DNA from: Candidatus Omnitrophota bacterium
Lineage (GTDB): Bacteria; Omnitrophota; Gorgyraeia; Pluralincolimonadales; Pluralincolimonadaceae
Reading direction: 5' to 3'
DNA: 64,000 nucleotides
Assembly (NCBI GenBank): GCA_041653595.1
Contig: JBAZFB010000006.1
Coordinates: 28,575-92,574, forward strand
Program-made: the position numbers and the translations under genes
The notes under the pieces: model-generated
What the model was told of the DNA's origin: nothing
What the model saw: the letters and a program-made list of their open reading frames with translations, nothing else
The model's database searches: none
Shown here: piece after piece, positions 49,500-57,461 of the stretch
Layout: each line of letters starts with the position of its first letter
Position numbering within the stretch: position 1 is the first letter of the stretch

Positions 49500-49925
49500 T
49501 TATCTATCGGCCTCTCTTTCGCTTATCGCCCCTATGCTCAACCTGTTCACGCCCAGTTCGTTCAAGACGTCGAGGACGCTGACCACATCCTTGAACGGCG
49601 TCAGCCTGTCCGAATGGACGACGACGCTTATATCCGGGGTCTTCCTGTGCAGGGCGTCTATCTTCGCCCTCAATTCCTTTTTCGTCACCCGGTCCTGGTC
49701 GACATAGGTCGAGCCGTCCTTCATTATGCTGACATATACCTGCGCCTTCTTCGGCGCCTCGAGGGGCTGTCCGCTCTTGGCCTCGGGAAGCTTTATATCA
49801 AGGCTCGTCTGGGATATCAGCGGGGTCGCTATCATGAATATGACCAGCAGGACGAGGATAACGTCGGTGAAGGGCGTTATATTTATCTCCGCGACCAGCC
49901 TTTGCCTTCTGGATTCTCTTTTCAT
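49500..49925 (-). CDS. exbD: ExbD/TolR-type energy-transducing protein
   Basis: 141 residues from the ATG at 49925, which overlaps the exbB stop (ATGA); a longer frame is rejected. One span at about 23-43 follows INITPFTDVILVLLVIFM, where the Asp is the conserved proton-path residue of ExbD/TolR. The periplasmic part is KKAQVYVSIMKDGSTYVDQD and DALHRKTPDISVVVHSDRLT. With ExbB it converts proton-motive force into motion of a TonB- or TolA-like partner, which is not encoded in the window. Confidence 0.93.
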   Translation of the reverse strand: MKRESRRQRLVAEINITPFTDVILVLLVIFMIATPLISQTSLDIKLPEAKSGQPLEAPKKAQVYVSIMKDGSTYVDQDRVTKKELRAKIDALHRKTPDISVVVHSDRLTPFKDVVSVLDVLNELGVNRLSIGAISEREADR

Positions 49926-50542
49926 CTGTGTTTGGTGGCGATCAGGTCCATGGTTTCGGAAACGCACAATTCCATATCTACGACGAACTTATCTATCCTC
50001 TTGATGAAATAATTATACGCGATGACTGCCGGGACGGCGACGCAGAGGCCGGCCGCGGTGCATATCAGCGCCTCGGCTATGCCGTTAATGACGACGTTTA
50101 TCCCGCCGGAACCGGCGCTCTGGGCGATATCGTGGAAAGCCCTTATTATGCCCAGGACGGTCCCGAAGAGGCCGATATAAACGGCGGTGCTTGCGATCGT
50201 GCCGACCACGCTGGTATATTGCTCCAATTTGGTGGTCTCTATCGTCACTTCCCTCTCCATCGCGTTTGATATCACGGACTCATTGTGGCCGAAGAGCTTC
50301 AGTCCGGCATGGACGACGCCGGAGAAAGGCGTCTTGGTGTTTTCGCAGATATCCAGAGCGTTCATGAGGCGGTCCCTCTTCAATTCCGCGCTTATCTCAT
50401 CCATAAAGTCCCTTCTCTTCACCCTGGACCTGCTTTTGTAATAAAAACACCTCTCTATTATTATCGCGAGCGACAAGATAGAGCAGCCGACAAGGATTAA
50501 TATGACAAAACCTCCGCCGATGACCCCCTGGAACAATGACAT
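49922..50542 (-). CDS. exbB: ExbB/TolQ-type proton channel
   Basis: 206 residues, three membrane spans: one near the N-terminus (GGGFVILILVGCSILSLAII) and two in the conserved MotA/TolQ/ExbB domain (TAVYIGLFGTVLGIIRAF and AEALICTAAGLCVAVPAVIA). Thr residues in these spans line the proton path in relatives. A strong Shine-Dalgarno (AAGGAGG) precedes the start. It follows the DUF4239 gene by 53 bp and overlaps exbD by 4 bp. Confidence 0.93.
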   Translation of the reverse strand: MSLFQGVIGGGFVILILVGCSILSLAIIIERCFYYKSRSRVKRRDFMDEISAELKRDRLMNALDICENTKTPFSGVVHAGLKLFGHNESVISNAMEREVTIETTKLEQYTSVVGTIASTAVYIGLFGTVLGIIRAFHDIAQSAGSGGINVVINGIAEALICTAAGLCVAVPAVIAYNYFIKRIDKFVVDMELCVSETMDLIATKHR

Positions 50543-50595
50543 AAAAGTTGCCTCCTTAATATTCCTATTTTATTGGATTTCGAACTCGAATATCT

Positions 50596-51375
50596 TTAAT
50601 CCAACAGCATCTCTTTAAACGGCTCCGGGGATATCGAGACCGAGCCGGTGAAAGGGAAATCCAGCTCCATGATAGTGAACAGGATCAACGATATCATCGC
50701 CGAAAGTATAATTACCATTATGATCTGGGCTTTTATGCTTTCCGCGCCGAATAAAAATGTAAAGGAGATGGTGCCGAGCGCCCCTCCTATCAGGACAAAC
50801 CATAGCAAGGATTGGATCCCGGACCTCGAATCCATCAGCCGTTGCCTCCTTAATTCCCGGAACGAATTCAATTTCCTGACCGATTCATCGAAAAACGATT
50901 GCTCTGTAGAGGTCTTCGGCTGGTAAGAAGTATAAAGCGTCCAGATCTGCCGCATTATCTTTTCCACCCTGGGGCTCATCTCCCCCTTCCGCATCGACTT
51001 CCATTCGTCGTCGACCACAGCCTGCCGGTATTCCCGGAGTAGATCGCCCACCTTCTGCCTGAAACCCGGGGAAAAGGCCTCTGCGTCCCTGTAAATGTCG
51101 GCCATGTAATTAGCTTCCATCTCCACATTGCAGTTCGATTTGTCATAATTCTGCCAGACGGTTACCACGACAAACGCTATAAGCACGGCATAAACGGCGC
51201 CGACCGCGCCGAGGATCGGGTCGGCTACGTCATGATGGGTCCTTAACCTGCTATGCGGCACGAAACGGCGGACTATCAGCAGCCCCACTATTGAAAATAA
51301 AGTAAATCCCCCTATTACGAACGGGCCTAAAAGCCAAGCCGGGAACCAGAACATTACTTTTTGTATCGTAGGCAC
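50596..51375 (-). CDS. DUF4239 family membrane protein (bestrophin-like)
   Basis: 259 residues. Two N-terminal spans (about 12-34 and 56-77) are separated by RFVPHSRLRTHHDVADPIL, where the HH and D are typical of the family. A cytoplasmic helical region follows, then two C-terminal spans (about 190-210 and 214-235). DUF4239 proteins are reported as bestrophin-like and may be ion channels; no direct function is known here. It lies between the beta-lactamase-like gene (13 bp) and exbB. Confidence 0.85.
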   Translation of the reverse strand: MPTIQKVMFWFPAWLLGPFVIGGFTLFSIVGLLIVRRFVPHSRLRTHHDVADPILGAVGAVYAVLIAFVVVTVWQNYDKSNCNVEMEANYMADIYRDAEAFSPGFRQKVGDLLREYRQAVVDDEWKSMRKGEMSPRVEKIMRQIWTLYTSYQPKTSTEQSFFDESVRKLNSFRELRRQRLMDSRSGIQSLLWFVLIGGALGTISFTFLFGAESIKAQIIMVIILSAMISLILFTIMELDFPFTGSVSISPEPFKEMLLD

Positions 51376-51388
51376 TTCTACCCCTTTT

Positions 51389-52300
51389 TTAAAAGCTCCG
51401 GTAATAATTATACGTCAATAACGCGATATCCGAAATAAGTTTCTTCGCGGGCATCGCGAACCTGTTCTCGTGCTTGACCAGGACGCATATCAGGAAATCG
51501 CCGTTATCGGTGAATACGATCCCCACATCGTGGCAGATATGCCTTTCCAGGCCCGTCTTATGGGCGATCGACGTACCGTCCCTGGGAAGCTTCCTGGGGA
51601 TCCTGTCGTTTATCTTCTGCTGTCCCAGTAACTCGAGGCATTTGCCGGATATCTCATCGCTTAAGAATTCCTTACGATACAATTCCTCCAGGAGGCCGGC
51701 CATATCCGCCGCGGTCGTATAGTTCTCCTCACCCGCCCTCCTCTCCTTGAAATCCATCATCTTGCGCGCCAAATTGGTGTCCCTTAAGCCCATCTTCCTG
51801 AAATACGAGTTCAAGGTGTCGAACCCCATGAAATCGATAATGACGTTCGCGGCGGCGTTATCGCTCTGCGTTATCATAGGATGGAACAACTCCTCTACGG
51901 TAAAGACCGAGCCGACCGGCTTGTTGCCCAACACCTTAGAACCGCTTACCCTATCGGCGTAGCTGAGCCTCACAGGGTCGTTTAAATGTATCTTCCCGTC
52001 CTGCGCGGCGTAAAAACAGGAGAGCATGATGGGTATCTTGACCAGGCTCGCGGAGGGTATGGGGGTATTTTTGTTGAGGTCGATCTCACGGCCTGTATCC
52101 AGGTCCTTTATCACAAGGCCGACCGTGCCTTTGAAATGCGCGACTTTATTCTTCAGGTCCCTCTTTAGCCCCGCCCATGCCTTCTCCCTGGCCCTTGAGG
52201 ATACACTCTCCGGGGAACCGGCATAATTCCTGTACGCGATAAATAGACCTGCGCCCAGGAAGATAAAAGCGGCGGCTATCAATACCGTCTTCGTCTTCAT
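51389..52300 (-). CDS. Class A beta-lactamase-like serine hydrolase
   Basis: 303 residues from the ATG at 52300. The signal anchor is at about residues 5-22. Motifs: SxxK at Ser85-Lys88 (IPSASLVKIP), SDN at 146-148 (ITQSDNAAAN), a GEENYTTAADM segment near the omega loop (190-200) and KTG at 248-250 (AHKTGLERH). All class A catalytic boxes are present, but the Glu166 equivalent cannot be fixed by eye. It may hydrolyse beta-lactams or act as a peptidoglycan-related hydrolase. The -10 is only seven bases before the ATG, so the mRNA may be leaderless. Confidence 0.87.
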   Translation of the reverse strand: MKTKTVLIAAAFIFLGAGLFIAYRNYAGSPESVSSRAREKAWAGLKRDLKNKVAHFKGTVGLVIKDLDTGREIDLNKNTPIPSASLVKIPIMLSCFYAAQDGKIHLNDPVRLSYADRVSGSKVLGNKPVGSVFTVEELFHPMITQSDNAAANVIIDFMGFDTLNSYFRKMGLRDTNLARKMMDFKERRAGEENYTTAADMAGLLEELYRKEFLSDEISGKCLELLGQQKINDRIPRKLPRDGTSIAHKTGLERHICHDVGIVFTDNGDFLICVLVKHENRFAMPAKKLISDIALLTYNYYRSF

Positions 52301-52307
52301 GTTTGAT

Positions 52308-52337
52308 ATTATAGAGGATAATGCCTTGTTATGACAA
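52308..52337 (-). promoter_or_regulatory. Promoter of the beta-lactamase-DUF4239-exbBD unit
   Basis: Minus strand: -35 TTGTCA (52332-52337), 18-nt spacer, perfect -10 TATAAT (52308-52313). The start of transcription would be within one or two bases of the ATG at 52300. Confidence 0.65.
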
Positions 52338-52356
52338 GGACTTTGATGGCCCGGTG

Positions 52357-53493
52357 TCAAAAGGTGAGGTATTGGCCGGCCTTGACGAGGAGTTTGCTGC
52401 GCCTTCCCAGGTTTTCGATAGAACTGATCCTCGCCCCGCTCTCCCGCAATGAAAGTATCTTCTCGACCATCACGTGTCCCAGTCCGGGAACGCGCAGCAG
52501 CCGGTCCTTGTCATCTTTATTTACATATACGGGAAAAAATTCGGGATGAGACTTCGCCCACATCTCTTTCGGGTCCGTCCCCAGGGAGAGGTTGCCGTCC
52601 CGGTCGAGAGGGATCTCGTCCGCCCTGAAGCCGTACTTGCGGATGAGCCAATCCGTCTGGTAAAGGCGGTGCTCCCTCGCCAAAAGGTCGCTATTGGTGA
52701 GGTCCGAACGTTCGCCGGGGAGTTCCGGCGAACCCGCGCCGCGCTGGTAAGCGCTGAAATAGACGCGGCTGAGGCCCAACTCCCTGTACAGTTTCCAGGA
52801 ATAGCCGATGATCTCCTTGTCGGTCTCCCCGGAAGCTCCGACGACAAATTGGGTGGTCTGCTTGATCCCCGCATAAGGAGAACCTTTCGCTGTGAGGCGG
52901 CTTATCAATTCTATCGGCCGTATGATGTCGCGGATATAATCCTTGGTCGTGCTGAGATGCCTGAAGTTGCTTTCGCCGGCCGTCTCTATATTCAAAGATA
53001 CGGCCGTAGCCAGCGAAAGGCTCTCCCTGATAGCCGCTTCGGAGGCGCCCGGTATTATCTTTAAATGGATATAACCCCTGAACCGCATCCTGCGCAGGTT
53101 AAGCGCGGAGCGGTTGATCCGTTCCATGGTAGCGTCCGGACTGCCTGTTACCGCGCTGCTCAGGAACAGCCCGCTGACCCTCCGGGCATTATAATAAGAC
53201 ATGAAAGACGCGGCCAGTTCACCGGGGCTAAGGGAGCAGCGCTCCGTATCGGAACCGGCCCTTAGGGGGCAATATTTGCAGTTATTGACGCACTCGTTCG
53301 AAAGCAGGGTCTTGAAAAGGTATGTCGTGCCGCCGTTAGGGAGCACTACCGGGTATATCCATTTGCCTTCTTTAGAGCGGCGGCGGTGCTCGTCATCGTT
53401 TGTGCCGCAGGCGCAGGCGAGGTCGTACCGGGAATCGTTCGATAATACCGAAAGCCGTTCGCCCGTATCGGGGCTTTTCTTGATAGATACCAT
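52357..53493 (-). CDS. Radical SAM protein, putative DNA modification/repair type (rSAM_link_UDG-like)
   Basis: 378 residues. Four cysteines precede or form the radical-SAM site: DLACACGTND, then NECVNNCKYCPLRAG with CX3CX2C. The core TIM-barrel segments are KIIPGASEAAIRESLSLATA, VSLNIETAGESNF and TTQFVVGASGETDKEIIGYS. A helix-hairpin-helix region near the C-terminus (LLRVPGLGHVMVEKILSLRE) supports DNA contact. The architecture matches the family usually encoded beside a uracil-DNA-glycosylase-like gene; none is seen in this window. It shares one base (TAATG) with the FemAB-like gene. Confidence 0.85.
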   Translation of the reverse strand: MVSIKKSPDTGERLSVLSNDSRYDLACACGTNDDEHRRRSKEGKWIYPVVLPNGGTTYLFKTLLSNECVNNCKYCPLRAGSDTERCSLSPGELAASFMSYYNARRVSGLFLSSAVTGSPDATMERINRSALNLRRMRFRGYIHLKIIPGASEAAIRESLSLATAVSLNIETAGESNFRHLSTTKDYIRDIIRPIELISRLTAKGSPYAGIKQTTQFVVGASGETDKEIIGYSWKLYRELGLSRVYFSAYQRGAGSPELPGERSDLTNSDLLAREHRLYQTDWLIRKYGFRADEIPLDRDGNLSLGTDPKEMWAKSHPEFFPVYVNKDDKDRLLRVPGLGHVMVEKILSLRESGARISSIENLGRRSKLLVKAGQYLTF

Positions 53494-54626
53494 TATTTTT
53501 TCCGCTTCGAAAAAAACTTATATAATTTTTCCACCAGGTTCCGGCTGAAGACCCTGACGACCGGGTTCAGGAACCTGTTGCGGTGCTTTACGTAATTATA
53601 CGACGGGACAAGCCTGAAACCCAGCCTCCTCTTAGATTCATACCCGGTTGTCCCGAATTCATACAACCTTATATTATTGTTAATACACCAATCCAGCTGG
53701 TCGCGGAACCTTATAAAATAAAGATGGAAGTGGAAGGCGATCGAATAATCGAACCCGAGAAAATAATCGATGAAACGGCCTCCTGATGCCAGGCAGTAGC
53801 TGAACGCGACCATTTTCTTATCCATCCGCCATAAGAAAAACTTGGTCTCTTCCGGCATATTCCCAGATATGTTCCTGAAAAAATCCACCGGCACTTTTTC
53901 TAGCCCCACCTCTTTCCTGCCGAACGTCTGGAGGTAGAGGGCGTACGCCTCTTTCAGTTCGTCCTCTTCCAGCCTGCCCTTCACTTCCAGGTCGAACTTG
54001 ACCTCCTCGTCGATCTTCTTGAACTTTCTCCTTAACCCGCTCCTGGACGCGTAGCTCAGCGTCCCGAGGTAGCCGTTAAAATCCCGGAAACGGATATCCA
54101 TCTCCGTGAAAGGCAGGGACGCGGTCCTGAAAAAACCGTCATCAAGGCATTTATCAAGGATATCCTTGTACCTGAAGCTGAAATCCTTAAATACGACGAC
54201 CTTCGCCTTTTTTTCCTTCGCTATCTGCTCCATGCCTTCGCATATGGCCTTGACCACCATCCCGGGATCCGCGGCGGCGGCGATCCCTATCCTGCCCTGG
54301 CCGTTAGGCAGGCCGCAGATCAGGATCCTGGGGTTAAAAATAAAAGGGAAGATACTCTTGATGCACCTGGCGAACCCTTTGAGCTTTCCGGTAACGCCGA
54401 AATCCAGGCCGAAATTCATGACGAAGCAGCTGGTCGCCCCGACCGGGATATCCTTGTCATAAACCAGGATGTAAAAGAACGAGAATTGCGACATCTTTGA
54501 TTCGTCGAGGGTCTTTAGGAAAAAATAGTTCTCTCCTGCCTCCGGCATAAGTTTATTCCAGTCCCCGACGGGGATCTCTTCGATCTTCCTTGCGATCTTA
54601 ATATTAAATCCGGATCCCGCCGTCAT
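53493..54626 (-). CDS. FemAB/GNAT-like acyltransferase
   Basis: 377 residues, no signal peptide. Two GNAT-type halves are suggested: the first around KAKVVVFKDFSFRYKDILDK and MDIRFRDFNGYLGTLSYASR, the second with FFLWRMDKKMVAFSYCLASG and RLYEFGTTGYESKRRLGF. The last pattern, including xxYEFGTTxxxxK, is typical of FemAB-like or PEP-CTERM-associated GNAT proteins that use activated acyl or aminoacyl donors. It may act on glycan or lipid precursors. It lies 11 bp after a response regulator gene and may be part of that operon. Confidence 0.75.
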   Translation of the reverse strand: MTAGSGFNIKIARKIEEIPVGDWNKLMPEAGENYFFLKTLDESKMSQFSFFYILVYDKDIPVGATSCFVMNFGLDFGVTGKLKGFARCIKSIFPFIFNPRILICGLPNGQGRIGIAAAADPGMVVKAICEGMEQIAKEKKAKVVVFKDFSFRYKDILDKCLDDGFFRTASLPFTEMDIRFRDFNGYLGTLSYASRSGLRRKFKKIDEEVKFDLEVKGRLEEDELKEAYALYLQTFGRKEVGLEKVPVDFFRNISGNMPEETKFFLWRMDKKMVAFSYCLASGGRFIDYFLGFDYSIAFHFHLYFIRFRDQLDWCINNNIRLYEFGTTGYESKRRLGFRLVPSYNYVKHRNRFLNPVVRVFSRNLVEKLYKFFSKRKK

Positions 54627-54637
54627 GTCGTATAGCC

Positions 54638-55012
54638 CTACTTCTTCCCGGCTAAGATACTCTTGACCCGCGTGATGAATTTGTCTTTAGGCGTGGATTT
54701 GGATATGTAATCCAGCCCGCCTATCTTCCCGCCGCTTGCCGCGACCTCCTCTTCCCTGACGAGAGCCGTCAGGAAGACGACAGGGATATCTTTCGTCTTA
54801 TCGTTCTGTGAAAGGGCCTCATGCACCCGCGTCCCGTCGACCGTCGGCATCATGATATCGAGCAGGACAAGGGCCGGGGCTTGCGATACGGCCATGTCGA
54901 AACCTTTCTTCGCGTCGCTGGAGGTCAGGACCTCGAACCCCTCCTTCGATAATATCTCCGAATAAAGTTTAAGCACCATCACATCATCGTCTATCATAAG
55001 GACCTTCGCCAT
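54638..55012 (-). CDS. Response regulator receiver protein
   Basis: 124 residues from the ATG at 55012, with AGGAGG six bases upstream; the longer frame to 55093 overlaps the kinase and is rejected. The receiver has D8/D9, phosphoacceptor D52 (LVLLDIMMPT), Thr (VVFLTALV) and Lys (YISKSTPKD) with an inserted EEEVAASGGKIGG loop. No output domain is present. It is the last member of a two-component run with the kinase at 55029. Confidence 0.92.
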   Translation of the reverse strand: MAKVLMIDDDVMVLKLYSEILSKEGFEVLTSSDAKKGFDMAVSQAPALVLLDIMMPTVDGTRVHEALSQNDKTKDIPVVFLTALVREEEVAASGGKIGGLDYISKSTPKDKFITRVKSILAGKK

Positions 55013-55028
55013 CTTTTGCCTCCTCTTC

Positions 55029-56156
55029 TTAACAGATATTAAGCGGCAGGGTGAAATAAAAACGCGTGCCTTTGCCCTTGCCTTCGCTCTCAAACCACAT
55101 CTTGCCTCCGTGCAGCTCCACGAATTTCTTGCTTAACGGCATGCCGAGCCCGGTACCCGCGTATTTACGCGAATATTCGCTGTCGACCTGCTCGAATTCC
55201 GAAAATATCTTATGGTTGTCCTTGGCTTCTATGCCTATGCCGGTATCCCAGACGCAGACCAGGATCTCTTTTTTGTCGGTTTTTTTGGCGTCAATGCCGA
55301 TCTTGCCGCCGTCCGGGGTGAATTTCATCGCGTTTGAGAGCAGGTTGAAGATGACCTGCTTGACTTTCCTCTCGTCCGCTTTTATTACCCCTACCCCTTC
55401 ACCGACGTCCGCGGAGAGGGTTATGCCGTGTTTAGCGGCCTTCTCCGATATAAAAACAAAGCTTTTCTTCAAAAGTTCCTTCAGGTCGAACTCTCCCGGC
55501 TCAAGCTCCATTTTTCCCGCTTCGACTTTCGAGAGGTCGAGTATATCGTTTATCAGCGAGAGCAGGTGCTTGCCGCTCTCCCAGATGTAATCAAGGTATT
55601 CTTTCTGCTTATCGGTCAACGGGCCGAAGCTCTCGTCTTTCATCAATTCTGAAAAACCTATTATCGCGTTAAGCGGCGTCCTTAATTCATGCGACATATT
55701 CGCCAAAAACGAACTCTTCGCCTTATTGGCGCTCTCCGCCGCCTCTTTCGCCTTGACTATCTCTTCCTCGGCCTCCTTAAGCCTGGTTATGTCGTTGCCG
55801 ATGCATAGTATCTCCCTGACTCGGCCGTCTTCGTCGAGGATCGACTTATTGGTCCAGGCGATCCACACGCGCGTGCCGTTGCGCATCACGTTCTCATTCT
55901 CATTGCTTACATAGCTCGACGGGTGTAGCGCCATGTCGTCGATCATCGCCTTAAGGTCGCGGCCCGAGGAATCGGCCGGTGCCACTATCGTGCCGACGAC
56001 GTTCTTTCCCAGTATCTCCTCCTGCCTGTACCCGAAAAAATTCTGGGCGAACCTGTTGAAATAAGTGACATCGCCCTTCATATCCATGCGCAGGATGATG
56101 CTGTTGGCGTTCTCCACGAGTTCGCGGTACTGGATATCGAGTTCGTCCCGGCTCAT
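55029..56156 (-). CDS. PAS-domain sensor histidine kinase
   Basis: 375 residues, cytosolic, no membrane span. PAS domain at about residues 10-128 (LRMDMKGDVTYFNRFAQNFF, then FFGYRQEEILGKN). A short coiled coil follows. The HisKA box SFLANMSHELRTPLN has phosphoacceptor His156. The HATPase has N-box LLSNAMKFTPDGG, G1 VWDTGIGIEA and G2 GTGLGMPLSK. It phosphorylates one or both flanking receivers. The gene overlaps the upstream response regulator by 4 bp. Confidence 0.94.
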   Translation of the reverse strand: MSRDELDIQYRELVENANSIILRMDMKGDVTYFNRFAQNFFGYRQEEILGKNVVGTIVAPADSSGRDLKAMIDDMALHPSSYVSNENENVMRNGTRVWIAWTNKSILDEDGRVREILCIGNDITRLKEAEEEIVKAKEAAESANKAKSSFLANMSHELRTPLNAIIGFSELMKDESFGPLTDKQKEYLDYIWESGKHLLSLINDILDLSKVEAGKMELEPGEFDLKELLKKSFVFISEKAAKHGITLSADVGEGVGVIKADERKVKQVIFNLLSNAMKFTPDGGKIGIDAKKTDKKEILVCVWDTGIGIEAKDNHKIFSEFEQVDSEYSRKYAGTGLGMPLSKKFVELHGGKMWFESEGKGKGTRFYFTLPLNIC

Positions 56157-56530
56157 GAGGATAAGTAGTCCTTTATCTTTTTTACCAGCCCTTTCGTGTC
56201 GATCGGCTTCGGGATGAAATCGTCGAACCCCGCGGCCCTTATCCTCTCCTCGTCCTCTTTCATCACCGACGCGGAGAGCGCGAGGACCCTTATGCGGTCG
56301 AGGCGGCGGTCCTCCCTTATCTTTTTATGTACCTCGAACCCGTTCATCTTAGGCATATTGATATCGAGGAGGATGATATCCGGGATGGCATTCTTTAAGG
56401 TCTCGAGCGCGGCTGCGCCGTCACAGCAGCTTAACGTATTAAAACCGTTGATCTCGAGAAGATCAACGGTAAGTCTCATGTTCAGCGGTTCGTCTTCTAC
56501 TATAAGCACCGTCTTCTTATCGTCGGTCAT
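56153..56530 (-). CDS. Response regulator receiver protein
   Basis: 125 residues. Receiver domain with acidic residues E12, D13 and E14, phosphoacceptor D56 (IILLDINMPK), Ser (LALSASVM) and Lys (FIPKPIDTKG). There is no output domain, as is common for DivK/CheY-like proteins paired with orphan-type kinases. It is the first gene of the two-component run, with a promoter at 56557-56585. Confidence 0.93.
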   Translation of the reverse strand: MTDDKKTVLIVEDEPLNMRLTVDLLEINGFNTLSCCDGAAALETLKNAIPDIILLDINMPKMNGFEVHKKIREDRRLDRIRVLALSASVMKEDEERIRAAGFDDFIPKPIDTKGLVKKIKDYLSS

Positions 56531-56556
56531 ATTTCACGCTGATTGCCCTCGGCTAT

Positions 56557-56585
56557 AGTATATATTCCTTACTTACCCAAAACAA
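56557..56585 (-). promoter_or_regulatory. Promoter of the two-component run
   Basis: Minus strand: -35 TTGTTT (56580-56585), 17-nt spacer, -10 TATACT (56557-56562); leader about 20 nt before the ATG at 56530. Confidence 0.6.
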
Positions 56586-56594
56586 GGTCAAATA

Positions 56595-57449
56595 TCAAAA
56601 ACTAAAATTACCCGATTTCACCGGTGTGGCCTGCTTCTCAGCTTCCGGTTTGGCCTGTTTCTCAGTTGCCTGATTGGCGCGGCGCACTGCTTCCTGGCGC
56701 GCTTTCTCCTGCTTTTCGGCCTCTAGTTTTGCCTTGAGCGCTTTCTCTTTGTTCTCTTTCTCTATGCGAGCCTGATCTTCTTTTTGCTTGCGTTCATTAT
56801 CTTTGCGCTCTTTATCTATGCGAGCCTGATCTTCTTTGGCCTTGCGCTCCTGCTCTTTCTTCTGGGCCTCAAGTTGTTTCCGGGATTCCTTCTCGGCGGC
56901 TTCCTTTTCCTTGCGTGCCTTCGCCTCGCCTTCCAGGCGCGCTTTCTCCTGCTTTTCGGCCTCTAGTTTTGCCTTGAGCGCTTTCTCTTTGTTCTCTTTC
57001 TCTATGCGGGCTTTTTCTTCCTTTACCCTTGCCAGCCTTCCCTCTTCCTCCTTCTGGCTGAGGAGCTCTCTCTCCTTAGCTTCCTTTTCGCTTGTCTTTA
57101 TATATTCCTGCATACCGGTGCTTTTGGTTATATCCACCGCTTTCCGCCATTCCCGCTGGGCCTCCGGCAATTTACCTTGCTTATAGAGGGCATCCCCTTT
57201 CTCGAAATGCTCCCTGGCTGCCGCTTCTTTCTCCATGTTCCGTTCTTTGAGTGCCTGCTCCTCCAGTTCTTTATCGACCTTTTTGATATTTTCGTTCGCC
57301 TTTTTTATCATCTCTTGGAGGTTGTAGGTATATCCCTTGCCGGCCGGCCGGGCCTCTTCCGCCGGCGAATGCTGGGCTAAAGATAAATTGCCGGCCAGAA
57401 ACAGGACAGCCAGTACCGGCGCCGCAAAATTGATCTTTTCTTTATACAT
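56595..57449 (-). CDS. Exported coiled-coil protein with TPR-like motif
   Basis: 284 residues. Signal peptide about residues 1-26 (KINFAAPVLAVLFLAGNLSL, then AQHS). The middle has a TPR-like helix pair (HFEKGDALYKQGKLPEAQRE, then WRKAVDITKSTGM). The remainder is a highly charged coiled coil rich in Lys, Glu, Ala and Arg with repeats of KEKALKAKLEAEKQEKAR and EDQARI. At the DNA level one 73-bp block occurs twice exactly, 240 bp apart. The gene follows the giant surface protein gene by 12 bp with its own AAGGAGG, so the two are likely co-transcribed. It may form a periplasmic rod or TolA-like linker. Confidence 0.75.
   Translation of the reverse strand: MYKEKINFAAPVLAVLFLAGNLSLAQHSPAEEARPAGKGYTYNLQEMIKKANENIKKVDKELEEQALKERNMEKEAAAREHFEKGDALYKQGKLPEAQREWRKAVDITKSTGMQEYIKTSEKEAKERELLSQKEEEGRLARVKEEKARIEKENKEKALKAKLEAEKQEKARLEGEAKARKEKEAAEKESRKQLEAQKKEQERKAKEDQARIDKERKDNERKQKEDQARIEKENKEKALKAKLEAEKQEKARQEAVRRANQATEKQAKPEAEKQATPVKSGNFSF
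56696..56768. repeat. 73-bp exact direct repeat, copy 1
   Basis: Identical to 56936-57008 at all 73 positions, inside the coiled-coil coding region. Nearby, the 23-bp segment at 56761-56783 recurs at 56815-56837. Confidence 0.85.
56936..57008. repeat. 73-bp exact direct repeat, copy 2
   Basis: Exactly 240 bp from copy 1, a multiple of three, so recombination between copies would keep the frame and change the length of the coiled coil by 80 residues. Confidence 0.85.
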
Positions 57450-57461
57450 CGCTCTTCCTCC

